From NCBI GenBank assembly GCA_003290165.1, contig QNQO01008288.1, forward strand, positions 62,001 through 126,000: 64,000 nt of DNA. Direction: 5' to 3'. The DNA is from Berberis thunbergii. Its lineage: Eukaryota > Streptophyta > Magnoliopsida > Ranunculales > Berberidaceae. This document shows positions 1 to 9,732 of the stretch, piece after piece. A program made the position numbers and the translations under genes. The stretch's first letter is position 1. Every line of letters starts with the position of its first letter. The notes beneath the pieces are model-generated. The model was given only the letters and a program-made list of their open reading frames with translations. It did not search any database and was not told the DNA's origin.

Positions 1-605
1 GCTCTTCCCGATCCTTGATGGAATCAAAGATGTCGGACAGACTAGTGTTGAGAGGGGTGACTAATCTAGATCCAACATAATTCGAGGCCATGTCTCACCT
101 TATGTGGCCTGAATCAGTATTGTTGTCAGTGTGTTTCCTCTTCCCGTCGTTGTCCTATTTTTTTCCCTCTTTCTTATAACTAAGGATGGAGGGTTTCTTC
201 CATTCTGCTTCCCTCTTGGCAGCTAGCATCTCAGCTAGAGTGATATATCTTTGGGCATCCCTAAGTAAGTCTATCATATTGGTTGGGGGGTCCAAAGTGA
301 GGAAGTCGTAGAGCTTGCATCTTCTCAGACCGAAGTGAAAGTTGTAACGACGTTGTCATATCTATAGCCATTGATGAGGGTAAACTCATCGTTGAAACGA
401 ATGAAGTACTCCTTCAACGTCTCGTTCTATTTTGTTTTAGGGTCAGCAGATAATGCAGACCCTTCCTAAGTCATTGGCTGCCCACGAAATGTGTGAGGAA
501 CGTCGTGGCTAATGTCTGGAATGAATCAATCGATTTTGGAGGGAGGTTGTGTAACCAGGTCAATGTCAACGTCTTTAGGCTGGCAGGGAATGATTGGCAC
601 ATTAT
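1..605 (-). mobile_element. Ty3/Gypsy gag relic
   Basis: Reading the minus strand from about 595 to 200 gives a broken gag-like protein. One stretch contains W-L-H-N-L-P-P-K-S-I-D-S-F and F-L-T-H-F, and another reads ETLKEYFIRFNDEF. These match the layout of the plant retrotransposon gag domain (W..LP..SI.SF..L...F..HF followed by E(T/S)L..Y..RFN.E). Stops interrupt the frame several times, so it is a dead relic that runs off the left edge of the window. No LTR is visible. The family call is inference from these motifs. Confidence 0.55.
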
Positions 606-659
606 TGCGTTGAACCCTTCCTTTATGCTATAATATTATTTTATTTTCAAAAGATTGTT

Positions 660-817
660 ATGTGAGTGATTCTTGTGTAATATAATATGTAATGAATAAC
701 TTATATTGTTAAATTCGAAATCACAACCGAAATTTTTACATATTTTTTATACAAAACAAAATATTTCGTAAAATCAAGGGACCGAAATTAACTAGAAAAA
801 CGAAATCACAATCCTTG
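660..817 (-). repeat. Dispersed repeat ending CAAGGATTG, inverted partner of 3326-3480
   Basis: The reverse complement of this stretch starts CAAGGATTGTGATTTCG and continues through AATATTTTGTTTT to a run ending in TTTAACAATAT. It can be followed along 3326-3480 in the opposite orientation with scattered mismatches. The CAAGG terminus resembles hAT ends, but no second terminus or target duplication was found, so the class is open. Confidence 0.5.
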
Positions 818-1092
818 GTCATAGATGGCAAAGTTTGCTTTGATTTGTTTAGGTAATTTGTCTAACTGTCACTTGATGCGTATTGCTATATTTTCAAGTT
901 GTGGGCCAAAACAGTTTGTTCAAATGTTTATGATAGTACTAGTGAATATTAGTGTCTAGCTTCTTGATGACGGGATATCAAGCGATCCGCTTTGTATTAA
1001 TTTGGCATAGTTTAGCAGATAGCTTTTATCTTCTCCAATTGATTTTACTGGCAGCTGAGCATGTTTTTTTATTAGCTATGTTTGTGAGGTTT

Positions 1093-1339
1093 TTTTTTTG
1101 GAAAGTGAGCTGGGGTTTTTAGGATTCCCGAACCTTATATTAAAAAAGATGATGATAAAATTTACAATCGCTTATACGTTCACTCGTTTCATCATCTACA
1201 AACAATAAATTTGCTTCAAAACTTCAACAAAGAACCTAATTAGTTCTAGATTCACCGTCTCCAGGTTAGGGAGTAACCTTGCAAAGTGTTATGCTACTAA
1301 AGTGATTGCATGATAAACCTGCCATAACTTTTCTTCCTC
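1093..1339 (-). mobile_element. 5'-truncated LINE, 3' end only
   Basis: The poly(T) at 1090-1099 and the following 240 bases are the reverse complement of the LINE tail at 19387-19630. They share the GATGAAACGAGTGAACGTAT block and the terminal CCCCAGCTCACTTTCC before poly(A). The insertion is flanked by the direct repeat GTGAGGTTT at 1084-1092 and 1340-1348, as expected for target-primed reverse transcription. Only the last part of the element is present, so no coding capacity remains. Confidence 0.8.
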
Positions 1340-1348
1340 GTGAGGTTT

Positions 1349-2120
1349 GTTTTGCTGTTTATTCCTGTGGATCATGGTTCCCCCGGTTAAGTACTTGATT
1401 CATTTTTTGATCAGTTTCATGTCTCATCTCACAAATAGCCTTCTAGTATTTTCTTTTGTACTATATAGCATTATCATAAATAATGCCAATCCATCTCGTC
1501 ATAATTCCAACAATTTCCTTCATATGACTTTGTATCTGGTAAAACATCTTTGTTTCTGCTGATGTTAGTCATCTGTCACCTTTTTCCACTGAATGAGTTT
1601 GTACATGCAAAGTTATGCGGACTTATCTTAATTGTTTTGAGCTGCCGAGCGCATTATCCAGGTGGTGTAGTAAGTTCTTAGTGATTGGGTCAAGAGGGCA
1701 CACAGAAGGTATTGAAGGTGCTGTAATTGTTATGCGGGAGTTAGATATACCGAAAATAATCTTGATGTTTATCTTAATATGAAGCCAAACATTCTTGAAA
1801 GCTAGATTTGGTGCTTTACTATGCGAAATATAAATGGAGAAATAGGCATTATTTGCATATAAGTGATTATTGACCTTGCAAAGTTACAGAAGAGGCAAAT
1901 TTTGGTTAATATCGTTGGGGTGTTCGATTGCTAATATCCACGGAGTGTGCTCCTAAGAGAGCTTGACCAAGATTATGCTTTTGGATCTTGACTATGGCTA
2001 TTGTCTTGCTAAAAGTGGTGCAGGAAAAAGTTCTGGAGCGCATTTTTTGCTTGAACATAGGGTTATAAATGGCACATGCATTTCTACTTTATCTTTCTGG
2101 ATTCATAAGCTCTGGCAACA
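1349..2120. other. No gene seen
   Basis: AT-rich DNA with only short unsupported open frames. I see no splice-supported coding signal, RNA gene or complete repeat here. Confidence 0.5.
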
Positions 2121-2128
2121 GCGCTCAC

Positions 2129-3259
2129 CAAGGAAGCACGGATTCGTGGAAAAACCCTGCCGAATACATAAATACGCGAGTTGGATACGGATACGCGTGC
2201 GATTCGCGTCGGATACGCACGCGACACGTGGTCAACGTGTCGGTCAACTTGACCTGGTCAGGATACGGTCCGGATTCGTTTGCTAAATTTTTTTTTTCAG
2301 ATCTTGATACGATCGGACGGTCAGGATCAAAAGCCCTAATATAAAACGTAAATGTCGATTTTTTGTTTTGCTATTGCCTGCGTTTTCAAACACACAGAGA
2401 GTGAGGAGGCGAGGAAGCAAGGAACTGAGGCGAGGAACCAGAGGAGGCGAGGCGAGGAGGCGAGGAACCGAGGAAGGAGGCGGGCGACTCAGGCGAGGAA
2501 CCAGGGGAGGCGAGGAACCGAGGACCAGGTTCGTGTTCGTCTCTCCATCTCATTTCGACATTTCGTCTCTCTTGCTTTTTTTTTTTTTTTTTGTGTGTTT
2601 TGAATAAATTTTCTTGGAGGTGCTTGAAAGCAACTTGGTGAAATTGAGACCATTTTGTGATTTTTGTTTGGGGACCTCAAATTGTTGAAAATTGGAAAGA
2701 TGTTAGAAAGGTTAGGTCTTACTGAGATTCCTGTGGAAGTGGTCATTGATGGTCTTTATGATGTAGTGATTCTGATGATGATGTTTGTTAGTGTGTGTTT
2801 GTGACATTGATTATTTGTGGCAATAGTGGTAATGGTGTTCTTAGTTAATAGTGAACATGGTTGTTGTTGTGGTACCGTATTTACATAGTGCTTGCATTGC
2901 TTGTTTGAAGGAAACATGCAGAGATCAAAGATTAAATCTAGTGTCAAGTTATTTGTCCAATTTTTTGCGCATTTTAAACAACATTTATGAAACTGTGTTT
3001 CATTTTGCCTGGACAATTGTTTTATGGACAATTATTTTTGAGTTATGTATAGAACTATCAATCTTTAATGCATCTTTTTATTGTTTTTGAGTTATTTTAT
3101 GACATTATGTTAATAATTTTTTAATAAAATATAAAAATATAAATAAGATTTGATTGACGTGTCGCTGAGTCCCCGAATCCTAGTTTTTTGAAAATTGTCG
3201 AGTCGCCGTGTCGTATCCGTATCCGATACGACGCGCGTACCCGAGTCCGTGCATCCTTG
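2129..3259. mobile_element. Non-autonomous hAT-type element, copy 1
   Basis: The left end reads CAAGGAAGCACGGATTCG. The reverse complement of the right end reads CAAGGATGCACGGACTCG. The 8-bp direct repeat GCGCTCAC lies on both sides (2121-2128 and 3260-3267). CAAGG fits the hAT terminal consensus (YARNG), and 8-bp duplications are typical of hAT. The interior has subterminal GTATCCG/ACGCG-rich stretches, a GAGGCGAGGAAC-type purine repeat at 2403-2525 and no transposase. It interrupts an older repeat unit that resumes at 3268. Confidence 0.8.
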
Positions 3260-3592
3260 GCGCTCACAGTTTGTGAGAGGTTAATGGTTCGAATCCATTC
3301 AGTTTAAATGTTAAGTTCTTGTAGTCAAGGATTGTGATTTCGTTTTTCAAGTTAATTTTGGATCTCTGATTTTAAGAAATATTTTGTTTTATGTAGAAAA
3401 AACATTAACAAAAAAAAATTAATCGTGATTTCAAATTTAACAATATGAATTATGCATTTTAATCTCTTAAATACTACATAAAAATTTCACACGACTCATA
3501 GTGTCATACAAACTAAATATTTCATAAGCTCTAGCAAGAGCGCACACAATTTGTGAGAGGTTAATGGTTGTTTCATTGTTAAGTTCTTGTAG
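3260..3592 (+). repeat. Duplicated ~85-bp unit with a B-box-like motif
   Basis: A unit running from TTCATAAGCTCTGGCAACAG through GTGAGAGGTTAATGG to GTTAAGTTCTTGTAGT occurs twice. The first copy is 2102-2128 plus 3268-3325, split by the hAT element. The second is 3524-3592. The first copy contains GGTTCGAATCC, a perfect tRNA B-box match, but no convincing A box or cloverleaf. A tRNA-derived SINE origin is possible. Confidence 0.45.
3326..3480 (+). repeat. Dispersed repeat starting CAAGGATTG
   Basis: Inverted homologue of 660-817, inserted between the two copies of the GTTAAGTTCTTGTAGT unit. See the entry at 660 for the shared blocks. Confidence 0.5.
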
Positions 3593-5149
3593 TGTTGTTT
3601 TTAGGCTTATTTTTAATGGTTGAAAATGTTGGATGGTTTAAATAAATGAAAAAGAATTTTTTTAAGAGAATTCATTAAAAAAATTCATATTGTACTTAAA
3701 AATTCCATTACCAAATAAATCCCATGTATAGTAGGAAGGAGAGTTGCTTTTGTTTTGATTTTATGTTAGGATTTGTGGTTTGGTTCATCCGAAGTTCTCA
3801 TAGCACTATAGAATAGTTGACGAAAATGTACTAGTAAAGTTCCAAGAACATTGCCAAAAGGGTAAAGATGCATGAATTTCATGTTGAAAACAGTGAGCTT
3901 CTTAATTACCAAGAAACACACGTGTACCAAAATTCATTTGTACAGATTTCAGATTGTCAAGAATATATCATTTAATTTCTACCCTTTTGAACCATGCAGT
4001 TGCATTTATGTTGTCTTTGAATTCGGCTGTGAAGAATGTAGATTTCTTGTTGCATATTTCAGTTATTATTGTATTATGAAGAAGGTCTAGAGTTAAATGC
4101 AGCCAATGAGCAAAGTAAATAGTTTGTCAAAGCTTTCCGGCGATGGAGATGTACAAGTGTCAAATATAATAAGGAATCACTCCTAAACTTCTTTGGCTTA
4201 GAGATTTAATTGTGAAAATCTCCCCTTTTAACTTATCTTCAACTGTGTAAGCCATTATCATTTTATTATTGAAAGTTAAGTCAGTTCGGTTCAGATTTAT
4301 CGATTTATATATTTTTATAATCGATAACTGAATCGAAAAATTTTGTTACTCAATTAATAACCGAACCGAATTGTGTATCGTAGAATGCTACCATTATGAA
4401 AAAATTATCTAATGTGTTTCAATATAATGTTCACTCATATATATATATATACATACGAACAAAGAAAACATTGCAAAAGCAGTAATTTGGATAGGAATAC
4501 ATGAGCGATTGAGTTAGAAGTTTTCCTTGAATTCTTAATGAGATTGTTAGGAGGGGAGCTTTAGAAGTGGCTCTCAAATTCTACAAAGGTTAAGGGAATT
4601 GTGGCATCTCCATAAAAAGTAATTAAAAAATTGTCATTATTAGTTTTAGGCAACCAAACACACAGTAGAAATTGAAATCCAATTCTACGAGAACCAAATA
4701 ACAAAGTTGACAAATTTCATGACATCAAAGTAGCCAAATATGTGATAACTTAGTAGTTGAATAGTGACGGATGGTATCACTAGGTCATGGAGTCGAACCC
4801 AGCCCATGACACCTAAGATAGGAGGGGTTTAAGGAATAAAAAAATATAACAATAAATAACATCAAAGTCATTGGGGTAGAATGCTATGTACGCCAAACAA
4901 AATATATGCATTAATCGAGTTCTCCATTGGTTGGTTTACATCGATATATACAATTTTGGTTTAAAAGACCAACCATCAAAATGATGGTTTGGTAAAAAAG
5001 GGAAACTGCTGGTTAATAGCTAATTAATTTTTGAAAAACCAATACAAGAATGCACATTATCCGAAACCAAGAACATGTTTAAATTGGAAAACAAAACACT
5101 CTGCCCAAGTTTGCTAGGGCATCCGTGCACCTACATACACGTCTTGATT
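3593..5149. other. Intergenic AT-rich DNA with a SINE-like relic and an AT microsatellite
   Basis: No gene is supported. An (AT)n run lies at about 4437-4451. Bases 4741-4853 resemble the SINE at 23403: they share GACGGATGGTATCACTAGGT-type sequence, a weakened B box (GAGTCGAACCC) and an A-rich tail, so this is a possible degraded third copy. Confidence 0.4.
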
Positions 5150-5885
5150 TATTATACATAGTAATGATTTATCTCTAACTTAAACATCATTATATTGGGT
5201 CTCATCCTATTCCAATGCGAGAAATTTTTTTCAAAATGTCTTATCATTATTAGAGAGTAGACCACGTCCTTATATTTTTGTGACAATTTCACTTTAGTTA
5301 ATGTGAGACTATTCAAACATGCACACCGTGAATTTAGTATTTTATTAGGGGTGTCACATGCACTCGCACACCCTTGATCAACTATATATTATCTTCAAAT
5401 TAAATATCTCTAGCACCGACACCCATCTAAATCTCTGAATGTAGGATATTTTCCAAAAGACTTTGTTGCTATTAAGAAATAGACTATCTAAACTCCACTT
5501 TGCCAAGTCTCAGCGGTCGAACCGTCATCTCACGTGCGTGCATCCTGAATTTAGTGTTTTATTAGGTCACACACTCTTAATCCACTATACATAACAACAA
5601 TATTATCCTCAACTTAAATACATTTATCACTAAACCCCATCTAAGCCATTGAGTATGTAATTTTCTCCAAAAAGTCGTGGACCACTTTTCTTATATTTTC
5701 CGTATCTTTATTTTAGTTGTGAACAACAACCGCACTTACTCCATTCGTAACATCTCAAATTACCCACACTCCTTAAATGCCGTACGCAATCACGATCCTA
5801 GTCGGATATATAACTGTTACTGACTGCACACCTCTTAAATCCATTTTACATAAAAACAGTATTATCCCCACAAATTCAACATGTT
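5150..5885. repeat. Degenerate tandem array, period about 210-235 bp
   Basis: Similar blocks recur in order. They are a stretch like ACTTAAA(C/T)AT, then CC(C/A)ATCTAA, then TTTTCCAAAA(A/G), then GAATTTAGT(A/G)TTTTATTAGG, then CACAC(C/T)CTTAATC. Units begin near 5178, 5395, 5607 and 5870. The units are strongly diverged. The array lies downstream of the heat shock gene. Confidence 0.5.
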
Positions 5886-5942
5886 AATTATTGTGTTAGT
5901 AAGAATTTCAACCAGAAGAGTTAACAAGAGTATGAATCATTG

Positions 5943-5976
5943 GCAATGGCAACAGCAACAGCAACAGCAACCGCAG
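5943..5976 (+). repeat. CAACAG microsatellite
   Basis: A short run of GGCAACAGCAACAGCAACAG-type repeats. Confidence 0.7.
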
Positions 5977-6105
5977 TCTTTTAAATATTTCAGTATGTTA
6001 AGAAGAATTGCAAGCCAGGAAATTGAAGAATATACTAAATTATTATTATTAGTAATGTAAAGCGATAATTACATGACTTCAGGTAAAACCCAGACCTTTC
6101 ACATT

Positions 6106-6111
6106 TTTATT
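6106..6111 (-). terminator. Poly(A) signal of the sHSP gene
   Basis: AATAAA on the minus strand, about 50 bases past the stop codon at 6159. This is the usual spacing for a plant near-upstream element. Confidence 0.5.
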
Positions 6112-6158
6112 AACTCTCTAAGTATATATAACCCAACACACACAGAAATTTCGCAATT

Positions 6159-6644
6159 TTAACCAGATATGTCAATGGCTTTGACTTCAGACTTGTTCAC
6201 TTCCGTCTTCGGAACAGTAACAGTGAGCACCCCATTCTCCATAGCAGCCTTCACTTGATCCACATTAGTGTTCTCAGGCAACCTAAACCTTCGTAGAAAC
6301 TTGCCACTGCTACGTTCGATGCGGTGCCACTGGTCATTCTTCTCTTCCACTTCTTTGCTCCTCTGTCCACTTATCTGAAGAACTCTTCCTTCTTCCACTT
6401 CTACCTTCACTTCCTCCTTCTTCAGGCCGGGCAAGTCCGCCTTGAACACGTGTGCTTCCGGTGTTTCCTTCCAGTCAATGCGGGCGTTGGTTATTGCTGC
6501 AGTCTCCCTAGCTGCTGAATTGGGGGTGGTTGAAGTGAGGCTGGCGTTGAAAGGGAAACCATCAAAGGGGTCCCAAATGTCAACAGAGAATGGATCGAAG
6601 ACGTTGCTTCGTCGGCCACCAAAGAAGCTTGGAATGATCGACAT
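6159..6644 (-). CDS. Class I cytosolic small heat shock protein
   Basis: Intronless 161-residue protein. Plant class I sHSPs are ATP-independent chaperones that form large cytosolic oligomers and hold unfolding proteins during heat stress. The N-terminus ([20 protein letters not shown], then [11 protein letters not shown]) is the class I arm. The alpha-crystallin domain spans roughly residues 50-145. It holds the [13 protein letters not shown] segment (consensus II), the [18 protein letters not shown] segment leading to TVTVPK (consensus I), and [10 protein letters not shown]. The C-terminus VKAIDISG carries the I-X-I motif that docks neighbouring dimers. Length and all key motifs are those of a functional family member. 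A TATA box and imperfect heat shock elements lie upstream and AATAAA downstream, so the gene looks intact and heat-inducible. The exact paralogue (HSP17/18 type) cannot be told from one sequence. Confidence 0.96.
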   Translation of the reverse strand: MSIIPSFFGGRRSNVFDPFSVDIWDPFDGFPFNASLTSTTPNSAARETAAITNARIDWKETPEAHVFKADLPGLKKEEVKVEVEEGRVLQISGQRSKEVEEKNDQWHRIERSSGKFLRRFRLPENTNVDQVKAAMENGVLTVTVPKTEVNKSEVKAIDISG

Positions 6645-6682
6645 TGTAGTGCCAGATGGAATTGATTTAGCTCTCGAACACT

Positions 6683-6706
6683 TGATAGATAGATAGATAG
6701 ATACAT
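6683..6706 (-). repeat. GATA microsatellite in the sHSP 5' leader
   Basis: About five units of TAGA/GATA, ending in ACATAGAC, between the TATA box and the start codon. Confidence 0.7.
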
Positions 6707-6714
6707 AGACGCAT

Positions 6715-6724
6715 TTAATTTATA
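6715..6724 (-). promoter_or_regulatory. TATA box of the sHSP gene
   Basis: TATAAATTAA on the minus strand, about 70-80 bases upstream of the start codon. It implies a leader of roughly 40-50 bases. Confidence 0.6.
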
Positions 6725-6827
6725 GGAGGGGAAAGAAGGATCGGGTAACTTCGCGGGCCATCCCATGGACGAATAGTTTGTAGTGCGCAAGTTGTAACGG
6801 AATCCTTCCAAAGTAGATGCTGCTAGG

Positions 6828-6899
6828 GCTTTCTAGAGAACCACTAGACTCTTTCTGAGCCTTACCCAATCAGAGGGCCTGGGCTTACTAGAAAGCTCC
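6828..6899 (-). promoter_or_regulatory. Imperfect heat shock elements
   Basis: On the minus strand, GAGCTTTCTAG (6888-6898) is a nGAAnnTTCnnG-type element with one mismatch. TTCTCTAGAAAGC at about 6828-6840 contains inverted nTTC/GAA units with imperfect spacing. They lie 100-180 bases above the TATA box. These are candidate heat shock factor sites; binding is inferred. Confidence 0.4.
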
Positions 6900-7259
6900 A
6901 ACTGATGGTCCATACACACACACCACCAAATAGCGAGATTGTTGCTTTGAAAATCATTGGTCTAATCCTCCAAGAGTTTCAAATATTTGATTTTGATACC
7001 AAGCAAGCAATCATATGTTTATCAACTTTTTTGGACGGAAATCATGGTGGTGGAATGTTGTTCATATCATAGGGATTCTCCCTATCGATTCTACCAACCT
7101 TTGAGAATGATGCAGTCATCACCAACATAAGAAACGCCACCAAGTTCTAATTTCAAACACCTAACTAAACACTAATAGTTAGGTAAATAGTGGTCAATGG
7201 TATTTTTGTTATTTTTAAATTACACATGTATACCATTTTATCCTCTCAGATTTCACGAT

Positions 7260-7960
7260 AAAAATTTCGCCTCTCTCAAATATATTAATTATACCTAAAC
7301 CCTTAACATAATTTATTAAAAACTCTTAATTATTTGTAAACTATAAATCGGTCCTTAAATGTTTATAATTTTAATAATAATTTTTATTTTGTCTCTCAAA
7401 CTCGTGTTATTTACATTTAAACTCAACCCCTTTAAACATTTATTAACTACACCCAAGGCCCTAACATAATTTATTTAAAGCCATCAAATTATCTATAAAT
7501 TATAAAAATGCTCTAACATCTAATTTTTAATTTTCAATCAAAGTCAGCCTATGTAAGCTTTCATTAATTATACTTGGACCATATCTATAATTTATTTTAA
7601 GCTCTCCAATTATTTGGAAATTATAAAACGACTCTTACATTTAACTTTTGGAGTTTCACTTTTACCCTCTACATTTCATACTTTTACAATCAAAATCACA
7701 TCTCTCAAACATTTATTAATTGAGTGATTCTAGCTAGCGAGGGAGGGGACCGTCCACCCCCCTCGGGATGTGCGCCGTCTTTTTTCATGCGGGCATCCCG
7801 AGGGGGATGGACGGTCCCCTCCCTCACTTGCTGTATTCCTCGCCCACTTCCTCGACATTTAGAATTTTCGTTATTAATTATAACTAAGCTCCTAACATAA
7901 TTTATTTAAAGCCTCTTATTTATTTATAAATACATCGGCTCTTAAAATTATATATAATTA
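7260..7960. repeat. Degenerate AT-rich tandem repeat, period about 140-150 bp
   Basis: A block like AACATTTATTAATTATAC, then CCTAACATAATTTATTTAAAG, then AATTATTTATAAATTATAAA, then CGGCTCTTA recurs about five times, near 7277, 7430, 7555, 7700 and 7880. Hairpin element A is inserted in one unit, and the flanking units show the empty-site sequence. Confidence 0.6.
7722..7870. mobile_element. Mutator-like foldback (hairpin) element A
   Basis: Flanked by the perfect 9-bp duplication TTATTAATT (7713-7721 and 7871-7879). Inside are two complementary 32-base arms, 7739-7770 and 7794-7825, with one mismatch. They are GC-rich (GAGGGAGGGGACCGTCCA then CCCCCTCGGGATG) and enclose a 23-base loop. Outer ends contain ATTCTAG (left) and its partner TTTAGAAT (right). 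No coding capacity. The 9-bp duplication points to the Mutator superfamily. Related elements lie at 13063, 38982 and 56422. Confidence 0.75.
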
Positions 7961-9727
7961 TTTTATATAGAAATTCAATTATAAATTATTGTAATAATAT
8001 ATATCTACTTTAGGAATCTTGTTTTTGTTTATTCAAATAGTGACTATAAACGAAAAATTTACAAATTTGTGAATTTTTTTATAAATATAGTATTAAATAT
8101 TTTTTTTACTGAAATTAGTTGTATGCACGATAAAATGATACCCTTTGTAAATGTAGATTTTGCTATGTGTTCACCTTAGAGGATAAAGTTGTTGTGACAT
8201 ACGTTGAAATTAATTTGTGAGATGAAATTGAGTGATTGAATTGTAATGCAAGTTGGTATTTACATATCATGAATTGAATTTGATTATTATGCAATTTGGC
8301 TTATGGTTTAATAGTAACCCTTGAGATGTTGAGTGTCAGAGATGGTATGTCAATACGTTATAGTGAATTTGAGTATCTGTTTATGATGCAACTAGACTTG
8401 CTAAGCTGCATTTGATATTTAGTTGAATTTTAAGCTTTTTTTCCACAATTCTAAAAAAAAAAAAAAAAGTGAATTGAAACAAAACATATATATATTTTAA
8501 CATACATACTTGCTTATATGTTTGATATATGATTTAGTATGCAGAATTGCTTGCATACTGTGTACACATTTTCATGTGAGTTTGGATGTATGCCTAATTA
8601 TTAGAATATATTTGTCATTGATCTAACTTCTGGTGAGATGACATGTCCCTCGATGTGACACCCCACTTGGGACATATACGCTCCGAGTAGTTACAAAGGC
8701 AGGGGAGACACAATTGGATGAGATGTGTTCAGCACAAGTAAGGTAGTATGCAAGATTACCTTAAAGGGTGAAAATAAATGTTCATTCGATCATTGAATGA
8801 AAACTACATGTCTTTCTGAAGGTAAATTGTGTTTATAGATATTTCAATAATGGTGTATTATGCCTATGATTTGTATTTTTGTCAAAAATAAAATGTAATT
8901 ATAAGAATTGATAAATTATAAATTTTATTCACCAGTTTCTAACCATTCCGTGCAGGTGATAAGTCTATTAATATTTATGTAAGTCATACTTATCATGTTC
9001 GACATTCACAGTTAAAATGCAGGATAAATAAAATATTTACTTTAAGTATGGTAAAACTTATTAGTATGACACGTTTGCCTAATTGAGAAACTACAAGTCT
9101 ATGATGTGTTATTTTATTGTGTGAATTTTTCATGTTAAAGCTTGTAACTTGTTTTATTTATAAGAGATGGAGATTTCTCATACCATCTACGTCGTTGACC
9201 CAAGTAAGCTTATGCTTCTTTGGTACATTCTTATTGAAGTGTAATCAATTGGTTTTTCGCAGATTAGAGTGTTGTTTAGCAGCCCTGCTACAGGTTTATT
9301 TGTGGGGCGAAAATCACCAACGAGTTTTCTGTTTAGAATTTTTGTATACTTCAATTTTACTTTTTTTTTTATAAATATTTTTGCCATTAAATTTTCACAG
9401 CTAGAATTTTGGATATAAGAATTTTCATTTATTCAAAAATTGAAGCATGACGTTCCCATTCCCCAATGGCTCGAATTTGACTCTCATTCCACCTCCACCT
9501 CTCAATTTTTACCACCCAAAAGCCCCCATCCTTCCCTCTTTGTAAGTGCAATGCAAAACCACACTTCCTCAAGATTCTGCACTCGTTAATCTGACTTTCA
9601 ACCCACCCTAATTGTCTACCTCTCTTCATCTCTACAACAACAACATACATTGAAGTTGTTGAAATGATGGAATTAAAGCTGTTGCAACTCCACCTCATCT
9701 GACTACCTTTAGTACTCATCCAAAACC
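7961..9727. other. Intergenic AT-rich DNA, no gene seen
   Basis: Low-complexity AT-rich sequence. A short stretch near 8652-8720 (GTGACACCCCACTTGGGACA) resembles part of plant Gypsy LTRs, but no full element can be traced. The open frame at 9429-9719 on the minus strand has no recognisable domain. It may belong to the unit that the solo LTR interrupts. Confidence 0.4.
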
Positions 9728-9732
9728 CTCTT

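Noticed and set aside
2352..2607. Overlapping open frames of 80 residues rich in Arg and Glu
   Set aside because: They come from a GAGGCGAGGAAC-type purine repeat inside a non-autonomous hAT element; low complexity and no gene context.
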